Source of the DNA: Chitinophagaceae bacterium
GTDB lineage: Bacteria; Bacteroidota; Bacteroidia; Chitinophagales; Chitinophagaceae
NCBI GenBank assembly: GCA_004173355.1
Contig: SEAD01000006.1
Location: 34,717-98,716 of the forward strand
Direction: 5' to 3'
Length of the DNA stretch: 64,000 bases
A program made the position numbers and the translations under genes. Below, piece after piece: positions 36,563 through 46,502 of the stretch; positions within the stretch are counted from its first letter, which is position 1, and each line of letters starts with the position of its first letter. The notes under the pieces were generated by a model, which did no database searches, was not told the origin of the DNA, and saw nothing but the letters and a program-made list of their open reading frames with translations.

Positions 36563-37792
36563 ATGACCAATAAATCAAATAATATGCAACGTATAGCTAA
36601 CATCGCGATGGCCGCGGCCGTACTGGTGCTTCTCGCTTCCTGCGGTGGCGGGGCGAAAGACCCACTGGCGAAGAAAAAAGAAGAACTCGAAAAGCTCAAG
36701 AAAGAACAACAGGAAACCAACGATAAGGTAGCCAAACTGACCGCTGAAATCGTGAAGGAAGATCCCACATACGCCGAAGCAAAAGCCAAACTGGTAGCAT
36801 TGACTACCGTGGGTACCGATACATTCACCCACTTTATCGACCTGCAGGGCAAGGTAGACGCACAGAATGTGGCGATGGTATCGCCGCGCGGAATGGGTGG
36901 TGTGGTACGTTCCATCCATGTGAAACAAGGGCAGACAGTCCGCAAGGGCCAGCTGATCCTCACGGTCGATAATGAACTGGCACGCCAGCAGGTGGTTGCT
37001 GCGCAGGCGAATATTGCGGGACTTGAATCACAGGTTAAACTCCTCGAAAGTGTATACGAGCGCCAGCAGAATCTCTGGAAAAACAATATTGGTACGGAAG
37101 TGCAGGTACTGCAGGCCCGCACCAATGCGGACAATGCGCAGGCACAACTGAATGCAGCAAGGGCACAGGTAAAACTGGCGCAGGAAACAGCAGGACAGGC
37201 CAACGTGACCGCAGAGATCAGCGGAACTATTGATGTAGTGAATGTAAGGGTCGGTGAATCCTTTTCCGCTGCATCAGCGGGTAACCCCGCTACCGGCATC
37301 CGGATCGTCAATACCGGCGACCTGAAGGTACTGGTGCAGGTTCCGGAAAATTATATTTCCCGTGTGCAGGTAGGTACCAACCTCCGGATCACCCTCCCTG
37401 AACTCAATAACCGCGTGATCAATTCAAAAGTCAGTGTTGCGGGTAAACTGATCGACCCGGCAACACGGAGCTTCTTCGTAGAGGCGAAACTGCCCAACGA
37501 TGCAGGTCTTCGTCCGAACCAGGTGGCTCTCGCACAAATCCAGGATTACGCGGCAGATGATGCCATCACCATTCCGGTGAACACCCTGCAGAACGATGAA
37601 CAGGGCAAGTTTGTGATGGTGGCCGCAACCGAAAACAAAAAAATGGTCGCCCGCAAAAAACCGGTACAGGTAGGGGAGATCTACCGTGATAAACTGGAAA
37701 TAAAATCCGGACTCGCCGTCGGGGATAAAGTTATTTCCGAAGGATTCCAGGGGCTGTTTGATGGCCAGTCCATCACCACGGCTGCAAACTGA
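36563..37792 (+). CDS. Efflux RND transporter periplasmic adaptor subunit (lipoprotein)
   Basis: ORF 409 aa; lipobox LLASC; 'VRSIHVKQGQTVRKGQLILTVDNE'. Confidence 0.95.
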   Translation: MTNKSNNMQRIANIAMAAAVLVLLASCGGGAKDPLAKKKEELEKLKKEQQETNDKVAKLTAEIVKEDPTYAEAKAKLVALTTVGTDTFTHFIDLQGKVDAQNVAMVSPRGMGGVVRSIHVKQGQTVRKGQLILTVDNELARQQVVAAQANIAGLESQVKLLESVYERQQNLWKNNIGTEVQVLQARTNADNAQAQLNAARAQVKLAQETAGQANVTAEISGTIDVVNVRVGESFSAASAGNPATGIRIVNTGDLKVLVQVPENYISRVQVGTNLRITLPELNNRVINSKVSVAGKLIDPATRSFFVEAKLPNDAGLRPNQVALAQIQDYAADDAITIPVNTLQNDEQGKFVMVAATENKKMVARKKPVQVGEIYRDKLEIKSGLAVGDKVISEGFQGLFDGQSITTAAN

Positions 37793-37853
37793 TAAGGCAT
37801 ACCTAACTAACAGCTGACACTTCCTGTGCACCAACTGTTACTAAACGAATATT

Positions 37854-40800
37854 ATGAGTAGTCTCTTAAATCTGTTAACAGTCAAGTCCAAACAATTCAA
37901 GCCCACTACCTGGAGCGTGAAGAACAAGACATCAGTATACCTGCTGATGATCCTTGTTACTCTCTGGGGTGTGATGCAGTTTGTGACATTGCCGAAGGAG
38001 CAGTTTCCCGACATTGTCATCCCGACAATTTACATCCAGACCATTTATGTAGGGAACTCTCCGAAAGACATTGAAAACCTCGTGACCCAGCCGATCGAAA
38101 AACAGATCAAAGGGATCACGGGTGCAAAAATCACGAAGACCACGAGTACATCGATCCAGGATTTCTCGGCCATTACCGTTGAGTTTGGCACCGATGTAAA
38201 AGTGGATATCGCCCTGCAGAAGGTCAAGGACGCGATCGACAAGGCCAAACAGGACCTGCCGACCGACCTGACCGAAGAACCAACAGCGCTTGAGGTCAGC
38301 TTCTCCGACCAGCCGATCATGTATGTGAACGTGAGTGGCAACTATGATGTGGTCAAACTGAAAGAGTATGCCGAAGACCTGCAGGACCGTCTCGAGGAAC
38401 TGACGCAGATCAACCGGGTAGACCTGGTGGGTGCTCCTGAACGCGAGTTCCAGATCAACGTAGACAATAACCGCATGCAGGCGACCGGCATCACCTTCGA
38501 TAATATCGAACAGGCGGTGAAATCGGAAAACCTGGATATTACCGGCGGCCTGCTGGAAGTAGGCAACATGAAACGCACCATGCAGCTGAAAGGCCAGGTA
38601 AAAACAGCCGGTGACCTGGAGAAGATCGTTGTCCGTAACACCCGCGGTGCGCCCATTTACCTGAAAGATATCGCGCAGGTACGGGATACCATCCGCGAAA
38701 AAGAATCATACGCCCGTCTCGATGGCAAAAACGTAATCACCCTTAACATCATCAAACGTGCGGGGGAAAACCTGATTGAAACCTCGGATGCGGTTAAAAA
38801 AATTACCGAAGAACTGAAGGCGGATAAATTCCCGAAAGACCTGGAAGTGGTGGTCACCGGTGACCAGAGCAAGACTACCCGGACCTCATTCAATGAACTG
38901 GTTAACTCCATCGTTATCGGTTTCGTACTGGTTCTGCTGATCCTGATGTTCTTCATGGGGGTGACCAATGCCTTCTTCGTGGCCCTTTCAGTGCCGCTGA
39001 GTATGTTCGTGGCGTTCGTATTCCTCCCGGTGGCGGATATCATCATCGGTTCACACGTAACACTGAACTTCATTGTACTCTTTGCCCTGCTCTTCGGACT
39101 GGGTATTATTGTGGATGATGCCATTGTGGTGATTGAGAATACCCACCGGATCTTTATGGAAGGCAAGGGTAAGAAGTCGGCCCAGAAATCAGCTATCGAA
39201 GCGGCAGGGGAAGTGTTTATCCCCGTACTCGCAGGTACCATGACCACGCTGGCGCCATTCTTCCCGCTCCTGTTCTGGCCCGGTATCATTGGTAAGTTCA
39301 TGATTTACCTGCCGGCGATGCTGATCTTTACCCTCGCGGCTTCCCTGATCGTGGCCTTTATCATGAACCCCGTGTTTGCGGTGGACTTCATGAACCACGA
39401 GGAAGATGGCCATGTGAAAAAGAAATCGGATGTATTCCGCAAACCGATCCTCTGGGTATTCCTCGGGCTGGGTGTGCTGCTGGATCTCGCGGGTGCGCCA
39501 TTCCTGGGCAACCTGCTGATTTTCCTCAGCATCCTGATCGTGCTGAACACCTATGTGATCGAAGGTATGATCCACCGGTTCCAGAACCGGGTACTTCCAT
39601 GGATCATGGGACACTATGAAGACCTCCTCCGCTGGGTACTGAAAGGCTGGAGGCCGGTCCACATCCTGCTGGGAACCGTGGTGCTGCTGATCGTGACTGT
39701 CGTAATCTTCGGGATTTCGGTAGGCGCGGGTCATAACAAGATCGTGTTCTTCCCCGGTGGTGAACCCAACCAGATTTATGTATACCTGAAACTGCCCGTG
39801 GGTACTGATATTGAATACACCGACTCTGTAACCAAAACACTGGAGAAGAAAGTGTATGGTGTACTGGGTATGGAGAATGGTAAAAAGAATCCGATCGTGG
39901 AGAGTGTGATTGCCAACGTGGCGATTGGTGCGAGTGACCCGACGAGCGGCGACCGCAGTACACGCCCCGAACTTGGCCGGATCCAGGTTTCATTTGTGGA
40001 GTTTGAAAAACGCGAAGGGGCATCCACCCGTCCGATCCTCGATTCAATCCGGAGCGTGGTAAAAGGTATCCCGGGTGCGGAGCTTTCGGTAGACCAGGAA
40101 CAGAATGGTCCGCCTACCGAACCGCCGGTGAACATTGAGGTGGCTTCGGAAGATTTTGATGAACTGATAAAAACCGCGGTTGCCCTGAAAAACTATCTCG
40201 ATAGTATCCAGGTACCTGGTGTGGAAGAACTGAAAATGGATGTGGACCTCACCAACCCCGAGGTAGCGGTGACGGTTGACCGTGAGCGCGCCGGGATCGA
40301 AGGTGTATCCTCCGCCCAGGTGGGTATGCAGATGCGGACCGCACTATATGGTAAGGAAATTTCCAAGGTCAAGGACGGTGAGGATGAATACAAGATCCAG
40401 TTGCGGAACAATGAACTGCAGCGCAAAAACCTGGTCGACCTGCTGAACATGAATATCCGTTTCCAGGATATGGCAAACGGCGGTGTGGTCAAATCGGTTC
40501 CGCTGACATCACTGGTGAAGTTTGATCTCAGCAGTACCTTGGGTAGCGTCAAGCGCAAAAACCAGAAAAGGGTGATCACACTGAAATCGAACGTACTGGA
40601 GTCGCAGGGTTATACGCCCACTTCAGTAAATACGCAGCTGACGCAGCTGATCGCAGGTTTCAAGGCCAAGTCGGATGATGTAACCATCGCCCAGACGGGT
40701 GAGGGGGAACAACAGGCTGAGACCGGTGCCTTCCTGGGTAAGGCATTGGTGATCGCGCTCCTGATGATCCTGTTTATCCTCGTACTGCAATTCAACTCGG

Positions 40801-41453
40801 TCAGCAAATCGATCATTATCCTTACGGAAATCATATTCAGTGTGATCGGGGTATTACTTGGCTTTGCCATTACAGGTATGGATGTGTCCATCGTAATGAC
40901 AGGTGTGGGTATCCTTGGTCTGGCGGGTATCGTAATCAAAAACGGTATCCTGGTGATCGAATTTGCCGATGAGTTACGCGGGCGGGGAATGAAAACCCGT
41001 GAAGCCGTGATCCTTGCGGGTAAGACCCGGATTATCCCGGTATTGCTGACTGCCCTGGCTGCCATCCTTGCGCTGATCCCGCTGGCCGTTGGGTTCAATA
41101 TCAACTTTATCACCCTCTTTGAAAACCTGAACCCGCATATCTTCTTCGGGGGAGACAACGTGGCATTCTGGAAACCGTTGAGCTGGACCATTATCTTCGG
41201 TCTGACCTTCGCGTTCTTCATGACCCTGATCATGGTGCCGGGTATGTACCTGATTGCGGAACGCCTCCGCCGTCCGATGCGCCGCCATTTTGGTGGAAAG
41301 TGGGTTTCCTTTATGGGTATCCCGCCACTGATCTTCCTGTTTATCCCGATGATGATCGGATCAATGATCGCACACCGCCGGAATGTCCGTCTTCGCCGCC
41401 GCCGGCTGAAAGACACCGGGGCAAGCGAAACATTTATCGGATCCTGGTTTTAA
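37854..41453 (+). CDS. Efflux RND transporter permease subunit (AcrB family)
   Basis: ORF 1199 aa; 'FGLGIIVDDAIVVIENTHRIFMEGKG', 'GILGLAGIVIKNGILVIEFADELR'. Confidence 0.97.
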   Translation: MSSLLNLLTVKSKQFKPTTWSVKNKTSVYLLMILVTLWGVMQFVTLPKEQFPDIVIPTIYIQTIYVGNSPKDIENLVTQPIEKQIKGITGAKITKTTSTSIQDFSAITVEFGTDVKVDIALQKVKDAIDKAKQDLPTDLTEEPTALEVSFSDQPIMYVNVSGNYDVVKLKEYAEDLQDRLEELTQINRVDLVGAPEREFQINVDNNRMQATGITFDNIEQAVKSENLDITGGLLEVGNMKRTMQLKGQVKTAGDLEKIVVRNTRGAPIYLKDIAQVRDTIREKESYARLDGKNVITLNIIKRAGENLIETSDAVKKITEELKADKFPKDLEVVVTGDQSKTTRTSFNELVNSIVIGFVLVLLILMFFMGVTNAFFVALSVPLSMFVAFVFLPVADIIIGSHVTLNFIVLFALLFGLGIIVDDAIVVIENTHRIFMEGKGKKSAQKSAIEAAGEVFIPVLAGTMTTLAPFFPLLFWPGIIGKFMIYLPAMLIFTLAASLIVAFIMNPVFAVDFMNHEEDGHVKKKSDVFRKPILWVFLGLGVLLDLAGAPFLGNLLIFLSILIVLNTYVIEGMIHRFQNRVLPWIMGHYEDLLRWVLKGWRPVHILLGTVVLLIVTVVIFGISVGAGHNKIVFFPGGEPNQIYVYLKLPVGTDIEYTDSVTKTLEKKVYGVLGMENGKKNPIVESVIANVAIGASDPTSGDRSTRPELGRIQVSFVEFEKREGASTRPILDSIRSVVKGIPGAELSVDQEQNGPPTEPPVNIEVASEDFDELIKTAVALKNYLDSIQVPGVEELKMDVDLTNPEVAVTVDRERAGIEGVSSAQVGMQMRTALYGKEISKVKDGEDEYKIQLRNNELQRKNLVDLLNMNIRFQDMANGGVVKSVPLTSLVKFDLSSTLGSVKRKNQKRVITLKSNVLESQGYTPTSVNTQLTQLIAGFKAKSDDVTIAQTGEGEQQAETGAFLGKALVIALLMILFILVLQFNSVSKSIIILTEIIFSVIGVLLGFAITGMDVSIVMTGVGILGLAGIVIKNGILVIEFADELRGRGMKTREAVILAGKTRIIPVLLTALAAILALIPLAVGFNINFITLFENLNPHIFFGGDNVAFWKPLSWTIIFGLTFAFFMTLIMVPGMYLIAERLRRPMRRHFGGKWVSFMGIPPLIFLFIPMMIGSMIAHRRNVRLRRRRLKDTGASETFIGSWF

Positions 41454-41476
41454 ATCTTATAAAATCAACATACGTA

Positions 41477-41510
41477 AAATGGCAGACTATCAAAGTCTGC
41501 CATTTTTTTT
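41477..41510 (+). terminator. Intrinsic terminator of the RND operon
   Basis: AAATGGCAGACT-atcaa-AGTCTGCCATTTTTTTT. Confidence 0.93.
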
Positions 41511-41683
41511 ACCCAAAATGGGAAAATTTTTGCTTTTTTTTTCATTTCCACGCAGCATACCCGAAACACTCCTTGTCTCTTTATAGTGCCCGTGCATTTT
41601 AATGCGGGTGGCCGAATTAACTGCTTATAATTTTTTTTGATTTAGTTGGTTTTAAATCTCCGCCATTTCTAACTGCTTAGCGG

Positions 41684-41717
41684 AAAAAGCGGCTCTCTTT
41701 TGAGCCGCTTTTGTTTT
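41684..41717. terminator. Bidirectional terminator-like hairpin
   Basis: AAAAAGCGGCTC-tctttt-GAGCCGCTTTTGTTTTG. Confidence 0.85.
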
Positions 41718-41738
41718 GTCCCTATGTGACCGGGGAAA

Positions 41739-43373
41739 TCAGTTAACCCCTTTCTCCCTCATTACTTTATTGAGCCATTTCAGGATAATGAACAGGAAAA
41801 TTGCTGCGGCAAAAAGCAGGATGAAGTTCAGCCAGAAATAATCGGCCTTGTCGTCGTAAGCATCCCACTGGCTGGCCAGGATCCCGCTGAGTTTGTTGCC
41901 GATGGAGGTGGAAACGAACCATCCGCCCATCATGAGGCTGGTGATACGGACCGGGCTCAGTCGCGAAACCAGCGACAGTCCCATCGGACTGAGCAGGAGT
42001 TCGCCCAGGGTGATCACCCCATAACTGCCGAACAGCCACCAGACCTGTACTTTTTCCGCGCCATTGTTCCCGGCTTTCACTGCCGCCACCATTACCAGTA
42101 CACTCAGCGCCGAGATCAGCAATCCGAAGGCGATCTTGGTGGTGGTGGTGGGCGCCTTCCCGCGTCTTCGCATCCAGCTGAAAAGCGCTACCAGTAAGGG
42201 AGTGAGCACAATTACCCAGAAGGGGTTGATGGATTGGCTAAGGCTTGGCGACCAGGTTTTGACATAATCCCCATCTGCCAGCGCCGACCGGTCCATATTC
42301 CTGAAGTAAGCCGGGTATTCCTCTCCGGTCATTTCCTGGCCATCCTGCCTGACTTTCCTGAACTGCGCATCGGTAAGGGTCACGGTGGATTTTTTATAAT
42401 AAACCGTGTCCGTGAGCCGCAGACGCGACAATACATTCCCGACGTTCCCCTCCACATGACGTTCCGTGTAACGGCTCGCCCAGGTATTCAGCGCCGATCC
42501 GTTCTGTTTGAAAATGGCCCAGAACAGGATTACCACCGCGAACACTGCCAGCATAGCTGCCACTGCCGGGCGTTCTGCCTTATTACTCCGGACCATGATC
42601 ATTGTATAAAACAGCAGGACCGGGATACAGGCAAAAATGAAAGCATCGGTTGAGTTGGAGTCGAAAATGGAATCCTCCCCTTTGATAAACCATCCGATGG
42701 CACCAAACACCAGCGCCGGCACGATCACCAGGGCAATGATGCGGCCAAGCGGCATATCCCCTGGCTGCAGGGGTTTGCGTGTATCAAAATCCTTGTAATG
42801 CCGTGTGCCGATAACAAATATGACAACACCGATAAACATGCCCACGCCCGCGGCTGCGAATGCGGCGGCCCAGCCAAGAGTGTTCAACAGGACCGCGCCA
42901 AAAAAATTGCAGATAAAGCCACCCAGGTTGATCCCCATGTAAAAGATATTATAGCCCTCATCCTTCCGCGCGATGTATTCCGGGGTGGAATACACATTCC
43001 CGAGCAGGGTCGAGATATTGGGTTTGAAAAACCCGTTACCGATGATGACGAGTGCCATGGAGGTGTAGAGCATCGGGATATTGTGGATCCCCATCAGGCA
43101 GTAACCCAGACCCATCATAATCCCCCCGCCAATGATCGAGCGGCGGTAACCCAGGGTGCGGTCTGCCAGCAGGCCGCCGAGGAAGGGGGTGAAAAATACC
43201 AGCGCGATAAAGGTTCCGTACAGGCTTGCCGATTCCTTTTCATCCATATTAAAACCATCGGCCTTATCCTTCAGGTAAAAGGTGAAAATCCCGATCATCA
43301 GGTAGTAACCGAATCGTTCCCACATTTCGGAAAAAAAGAGAAAGGGTAATGCTCTGGGATGGCTCTTCCACAT
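41739..43373 (-). CDS. POT/PTR family peptide MFS transporter
   Basis: ORF 544 aa; FLFFSEMWERFGYYLMIGIFTFYL; 'GLGYCLMGIHNIPMLYTSMALVIIGNGFFKPNISTLLGNVY'. Confidence 0.95.
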   Translation of the reverse strand: MWKSHPRALPFLFFSEMWERFGYYLMIGIFTFYLKDKADGFNMDEKESASLYGTFIALVFFTPFLGGLLADRTLGYRRSIIGGGIMMGLGYCLMGIHNIPMLYTSMALVIIGNGFFKPNISTLLGNVYSTPEYIARKDEGYNIFYMGINLGGFICNFFGAVLLNTLGWAAAFAAAGVGMFIGVVIFVIGTRHYKDFDTRKPLQPGDMPLGRIIALVIVPALVFGAIGWFIKGEDSIFDSNSTDAFIFACIPVLLFYTMIMVRSNKAERPAVAAMLAVFAVVILFWAIFKQNGSALNTWASRYTERHVEGNVGNVLSRLRLTDTVYYKKSTVTLTDAQFRKVRQDGQEMTGEEYPAYFRNMDRSALADGDYVKTWSPSLSQSINPFWVIVLTPLLVALFSWMRRRGKAPTTTTKIAFGLLISALSVLVMVAAVKAGNNGAEKVQVWWLFGSYGVITLGELLLSPMGLSLVSRLSPVRITSLMMGGWFVSTSIGNKLSGILASQWDAYDDKADYFWLNFILLFAAAIFLFIILKWLNKVMREKGVN

Positions 43374-43452
43374 AAGGATTCTTTAGTGACGGATGGGTTA
43401 TAAATGAAGAAGGGAACAATGATGTTCCCTTCCATATAAAGTGACTGTTGTT

Positions 43453-45036
43453 TTATTTGATGCCATGCATCATCTTCTGGAGTTGTTTGGTGAGCAGGAA
43501 AAGCACCAGTGATGCGATACCTGCCATGATCACAAACAGCATAAAGAACTCGTATTGGGAGCCAATTTCGAATCCGAGGAATTGCGTGCTGCCGTCTTTT
43601 GGATACAATGCGCTGAGCACCCCCGCAAATTTATTGGCGGCGGCGTTTGCAAGGAACCACACTGCCATAAGCAGGGATGCGAATTTGAATGGGGACAGCT
43701 TGTTGACCAGTGATAAACCGATCGGTGAGAGACAGAGTTCGCCCCAGGTATGCAGCGCATACATCCCGGTGAGCCAGATGATGCTGACTTTCACACCGGG
43801 GCCGGCTTCCTTCACACCGAATGCGATCCACAGGTAACCCAATGCCAGCAAGAGCAGGCCGATAGCCATTTTCGTGGGAGCAGATGGTTGTTTTTTACCC
43901 ATTTTGGTCCAGATCAATGCGAAGACGGGGGCAAACAGTACTACAAAAAAGGAGTTGAATGACTGGAACCAGCTGGCCGGCATTTCGAAGAAGCCAAGGT
44001 TGCGGTTGGTCTGTTCATCCGCAAAAATGGTCAGCGATGCACCGGCCTGCTCAAAAGCCGCCCAGAAGAATACCACGAAAAAGGATACAATAAATATTAC
44101 CGAGACTTTCTGTTTGGCAATGCCATCGAGTGATTTGTCTGAATAAATGATATACGCGATAAAGATCACTGCGGCAAGCATCAGCCATGCGAGGTAACTG
44201 ATTTTGGTGGCATCGATATATAATGCCGCGATACATACCGCGATAAAAACCGCAAGGCCCGCCACCACAGCGGCGGGGTTAAGCCAGAGTGATTTTTTCA
44301 GGGGCACATCCAGTGCGGATGCGCCGATGCCGGTTTCTTCCACCGGCTGCACCGGGGTGTTGCCGAGCTGGTTTCCCTCGGGATCGACCAGGTATTTGTC
44401 CTGGAACAGTTTCTGGATCAGCACGCTGATCAGCATCCCTATACCACCTGCAAGAAAAGCCCATTTGAAATCGTCGTTATTTCCATTCATTTCCGCCAGG
44501 TAACCGCAGACCAGCGGTCCCAGTACACCCCCGGTGTTGATTCCCATGTAGAATATGGTGTAAGCCGGGTCGATCCGGATATCACCTTTGGGGTAGAGCT
44601 GGCCGACCATTGACGAGATATTCGGTTTGAAAAAACCATTACCCGCGATCATGAAGCCAAGTCCGGTATAGAAAAGCAGGCCCGCCATTTCCGGGTTAGT
44701 GGAAGTGAATGATCCGCAAAAGAACAGGATGAACTCCCCGAGTGCCATTACCAGTCCGCCGATCAGGATTGAACGTTTGTTTCCCCAAAATCGGTCAGCT
44801 ACAAAACCACCAATCAGCGGCGTGAGGTAAATCAGTCCGGTATAACTCCCATAAAGATTGGCTGCAAAGGGATAGTCGAAGAGCATCGCTTTGGTCATGA
44901 ACAACATGAGGATCGCCCGCATCCCGTAGTAATTGAATCGCTCCCACATTTCTGTTGTAAAGAGTACCGCGAGGCCGGGAGGATGTCCCTTGGACGGACG
45001 GCCCTCATTGAACAGTTTGCTACCTGTATCAGTCAT
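43453..45036 (-). CDS. POT/PTR family peptide MFS transporter (second copy)
   Basis: ORF 527 aa; LFTTEMWERFNYYGMRAILMLFM; 'IAGNGFFKPNISSMVGQLYPKGD'. Confidence 0.95.
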   Translation of the reverse strand: MTDTGSKLFNEGRPSKGHPPGLAVLFTTEMWERFNYYGMRAILMLFMTKAMLFDYPFAANLYGSYTGLIYLTPLIGGFVADRFWGNKRSILIGGLVMALGEFILFFCGSFTSTNPEMAGLLFYTGLGFMIAGNGFFKPNISSMVGQLYPKGDIRIDPAYTIFYMGINTGGVLGPLVCGYLAEMNGNNDDFKWAFLAGGIGMLISVLIQKLFQDKYLVDPEGNQLGNTPVQPVEETGIGASALDVPLKKSLWLNPAAVVAGLAVFIAVCIAALYIDATKISYLAWLMLAAVIFIAYIIYSDKSLDGIAKQKVSVIFIVSFFVVFFWAAFEQAGASLTIFADEQTNRNLGFFEMPASWFQSFNSFFVVLFAPVFALIWTKMGKKQPSAPTKMAIGLLLLALGYLWIAFGVKEAGPGVKVSIIWLTGMYALHTWGELCLSPIGLSLVNKLSPFKFASLLMAVWFLANAAANKFAGVLSALYPKDGSTQFLGFEIGSQYEFFMLFVIMAGIASLVLFLLTKQLQKMMHGIK

Positions 45037-45170
45037 AATTTGAGTTTGGTGATGCCTTTAACCCTCTGGGGGCCGGGCAAAATAAGCAAAAATGACCACT
45101 CAAAATTTTTTCGGCGATTCTTTGGTATTGATGCCGATATTGCACACGTAAATCCCTGACAAAACCAATT

Positions 45171-46481
45171 ATGAGAATCTTACTATTAGGATCGGGTGGC
45201 CGGGAACACGCCCTCGCGTGGAAACTCAGCCAGAGTGTGTGGACGAACCCCCTGTTTATTGCGCCGGGCAACCCCGGTACAGCGCGGATCGGAAATAATG
45301 TAGACCTTGATATCAATGACTTTGCGGCAGTAGGAAAATTCTGCCTGTTCGAAAATATTGAACTGGTAATTGTAGGGCCTGAAGAACCACTGGTAAACGG
45401 GATCTATGACTACTTCAAAGGCCATGAGGAGCTGGCGAAGATCCATTTCATCGGTCCATCAAAAGCCGGTGCCCAGCTGGAAGGCAGCAAGGGTTTTGCA
45501 AAAGCATTCATGTCGCGCCACGGTATCCCAACTGCCGCCTACCGCGAATTCACCATCGACAATTACGAAGAAGGCGTCGAATACCTCCAGAACCATACGC
45601 TGCCCGTGGTGCTTAAAGCCGACGGACTTGCCGCCGGCAAAGGGGTGGTGATCTGCCTCAACCATGTGGAAGCGGTGGCCGAGTTCGAGCTGATGATCCA
45701 GCGTTCAAAGTTTGGCGACGCCAGCAAGAAAGTGGTGGTGGAAGATTTCCTGACCGGTATCGAATTAAGCGTATTTGTGCTCACCGACGGCAACAGTTAC
45801 CTGACCCTGCCCGAAGCCAAGGATTACAAACGCATCGGCGAAGGCGACAAGGGCCTGATGACGGGTGGGATGGGAGCGGTAAGCCCGGTGCCTTTTGCCA
45901 CATCCGATTTCATGAAAAAGGTGGATGACCGCGTGATCAAACCCACGGTGGAAGGGCTTCGCAGGGAAAACATCGAGTACACCGGTTTTATATTTATCGG
46001 CCTGATCAATGTAGGCGGCGAGCCATACGTGATCGAATACAACTGCCGCATGGGCGATCCGGAAACTGAAGTAGTGATTCCCCGCCTGGAAAATGACCTG
46101 GTGGGTCTCTGCATCGCCGCCTCGAAGAAGGAATTACACAAAACAACCATACAGACGGATCCCCGCGCCGCGGCAACGGTCGTTGCCGTCAGCCACGGAT
46201 ATCCGGGACCCATTGAAAAAGGGTATGAGATCACAGGCCTGGAAGACAATTATGGTAAACAGTCCATGGTGTTCCAGGCGGGCACTACCGCCCGTGATGG
46301 CAAAATCATCACCAATGGCGGACGGGTGTTTACCGTTACCTCATTTGGTTCGGATCTCACTGAAGCCGTGAATACTTCACTGGATGTGCTGGGTTATATC
46401 GGCTTCGACGGCATGTATTTCCGCAATGATATCGGGTATGAATTCATGACCGATACGGAAATAGCAGGGGAAGAAGAATAA
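45171..46481 (+). CDS. purD: Phosphoribosylamine-glycine ligase
   Basis: ORF 436 aa; MRILLLGSGGREHALAWKLSQS; ADGLAAGKGVVIC; EYNCRMGDPETEV. Confidence 0.98.
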   Translation: MRILLLGSGGREHALAWKLSQSVWTNPLFIAPGNPGTARIGNNVDLDINDFAAVGKFCLFENIELVIVGPEEPLVNGIYDYFKGHEELAKIHFIGPSKAGAQLEGSKGFAKAFMSRHGIPTAAYREFTIDNYEEGVEYLQNHTLPVVLKADGLAAGKGVVICLNHVEAVAEFELMIQRSKFGDASKKVVVEDFLTGIELSVFVLTDGNSYLTLPEAKDYKRIGEGDKGLMTGGMGAVSPVPFATSDFMKKVDDRVIKPTVEGLRRENIEYTGFIFIGLINVGGEPYVIEYNCRMGDPETEVVIPRLENDLVGLCIAASKKELHKTTIQTDPRAAATVVAVSHGYPGPIEKGYEITGLEDNYGKQSMVFQAGTTARDGKIITNGGRVFTVTSFGSDLTEAVNTSLDVLGYIGFDGMYFRNDIGYEFMTDTEIAGEEE

Positions 46482-46502
46482 CCGGTCCGGAAAACGACGA
46501 TT

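Noticed and set aside
36550-37311. 253-aa minus-strand ORF opposite the RND adaptor
   Set aside because: Ser/Cys-rich antisense shadow, no homology signal.
40610-41416. 268-aa minus-strand ORF inside the RND permease
   Set aside because: Low-complexity antisense shadow (Arg/Ile/Pro-rich) of the permease.
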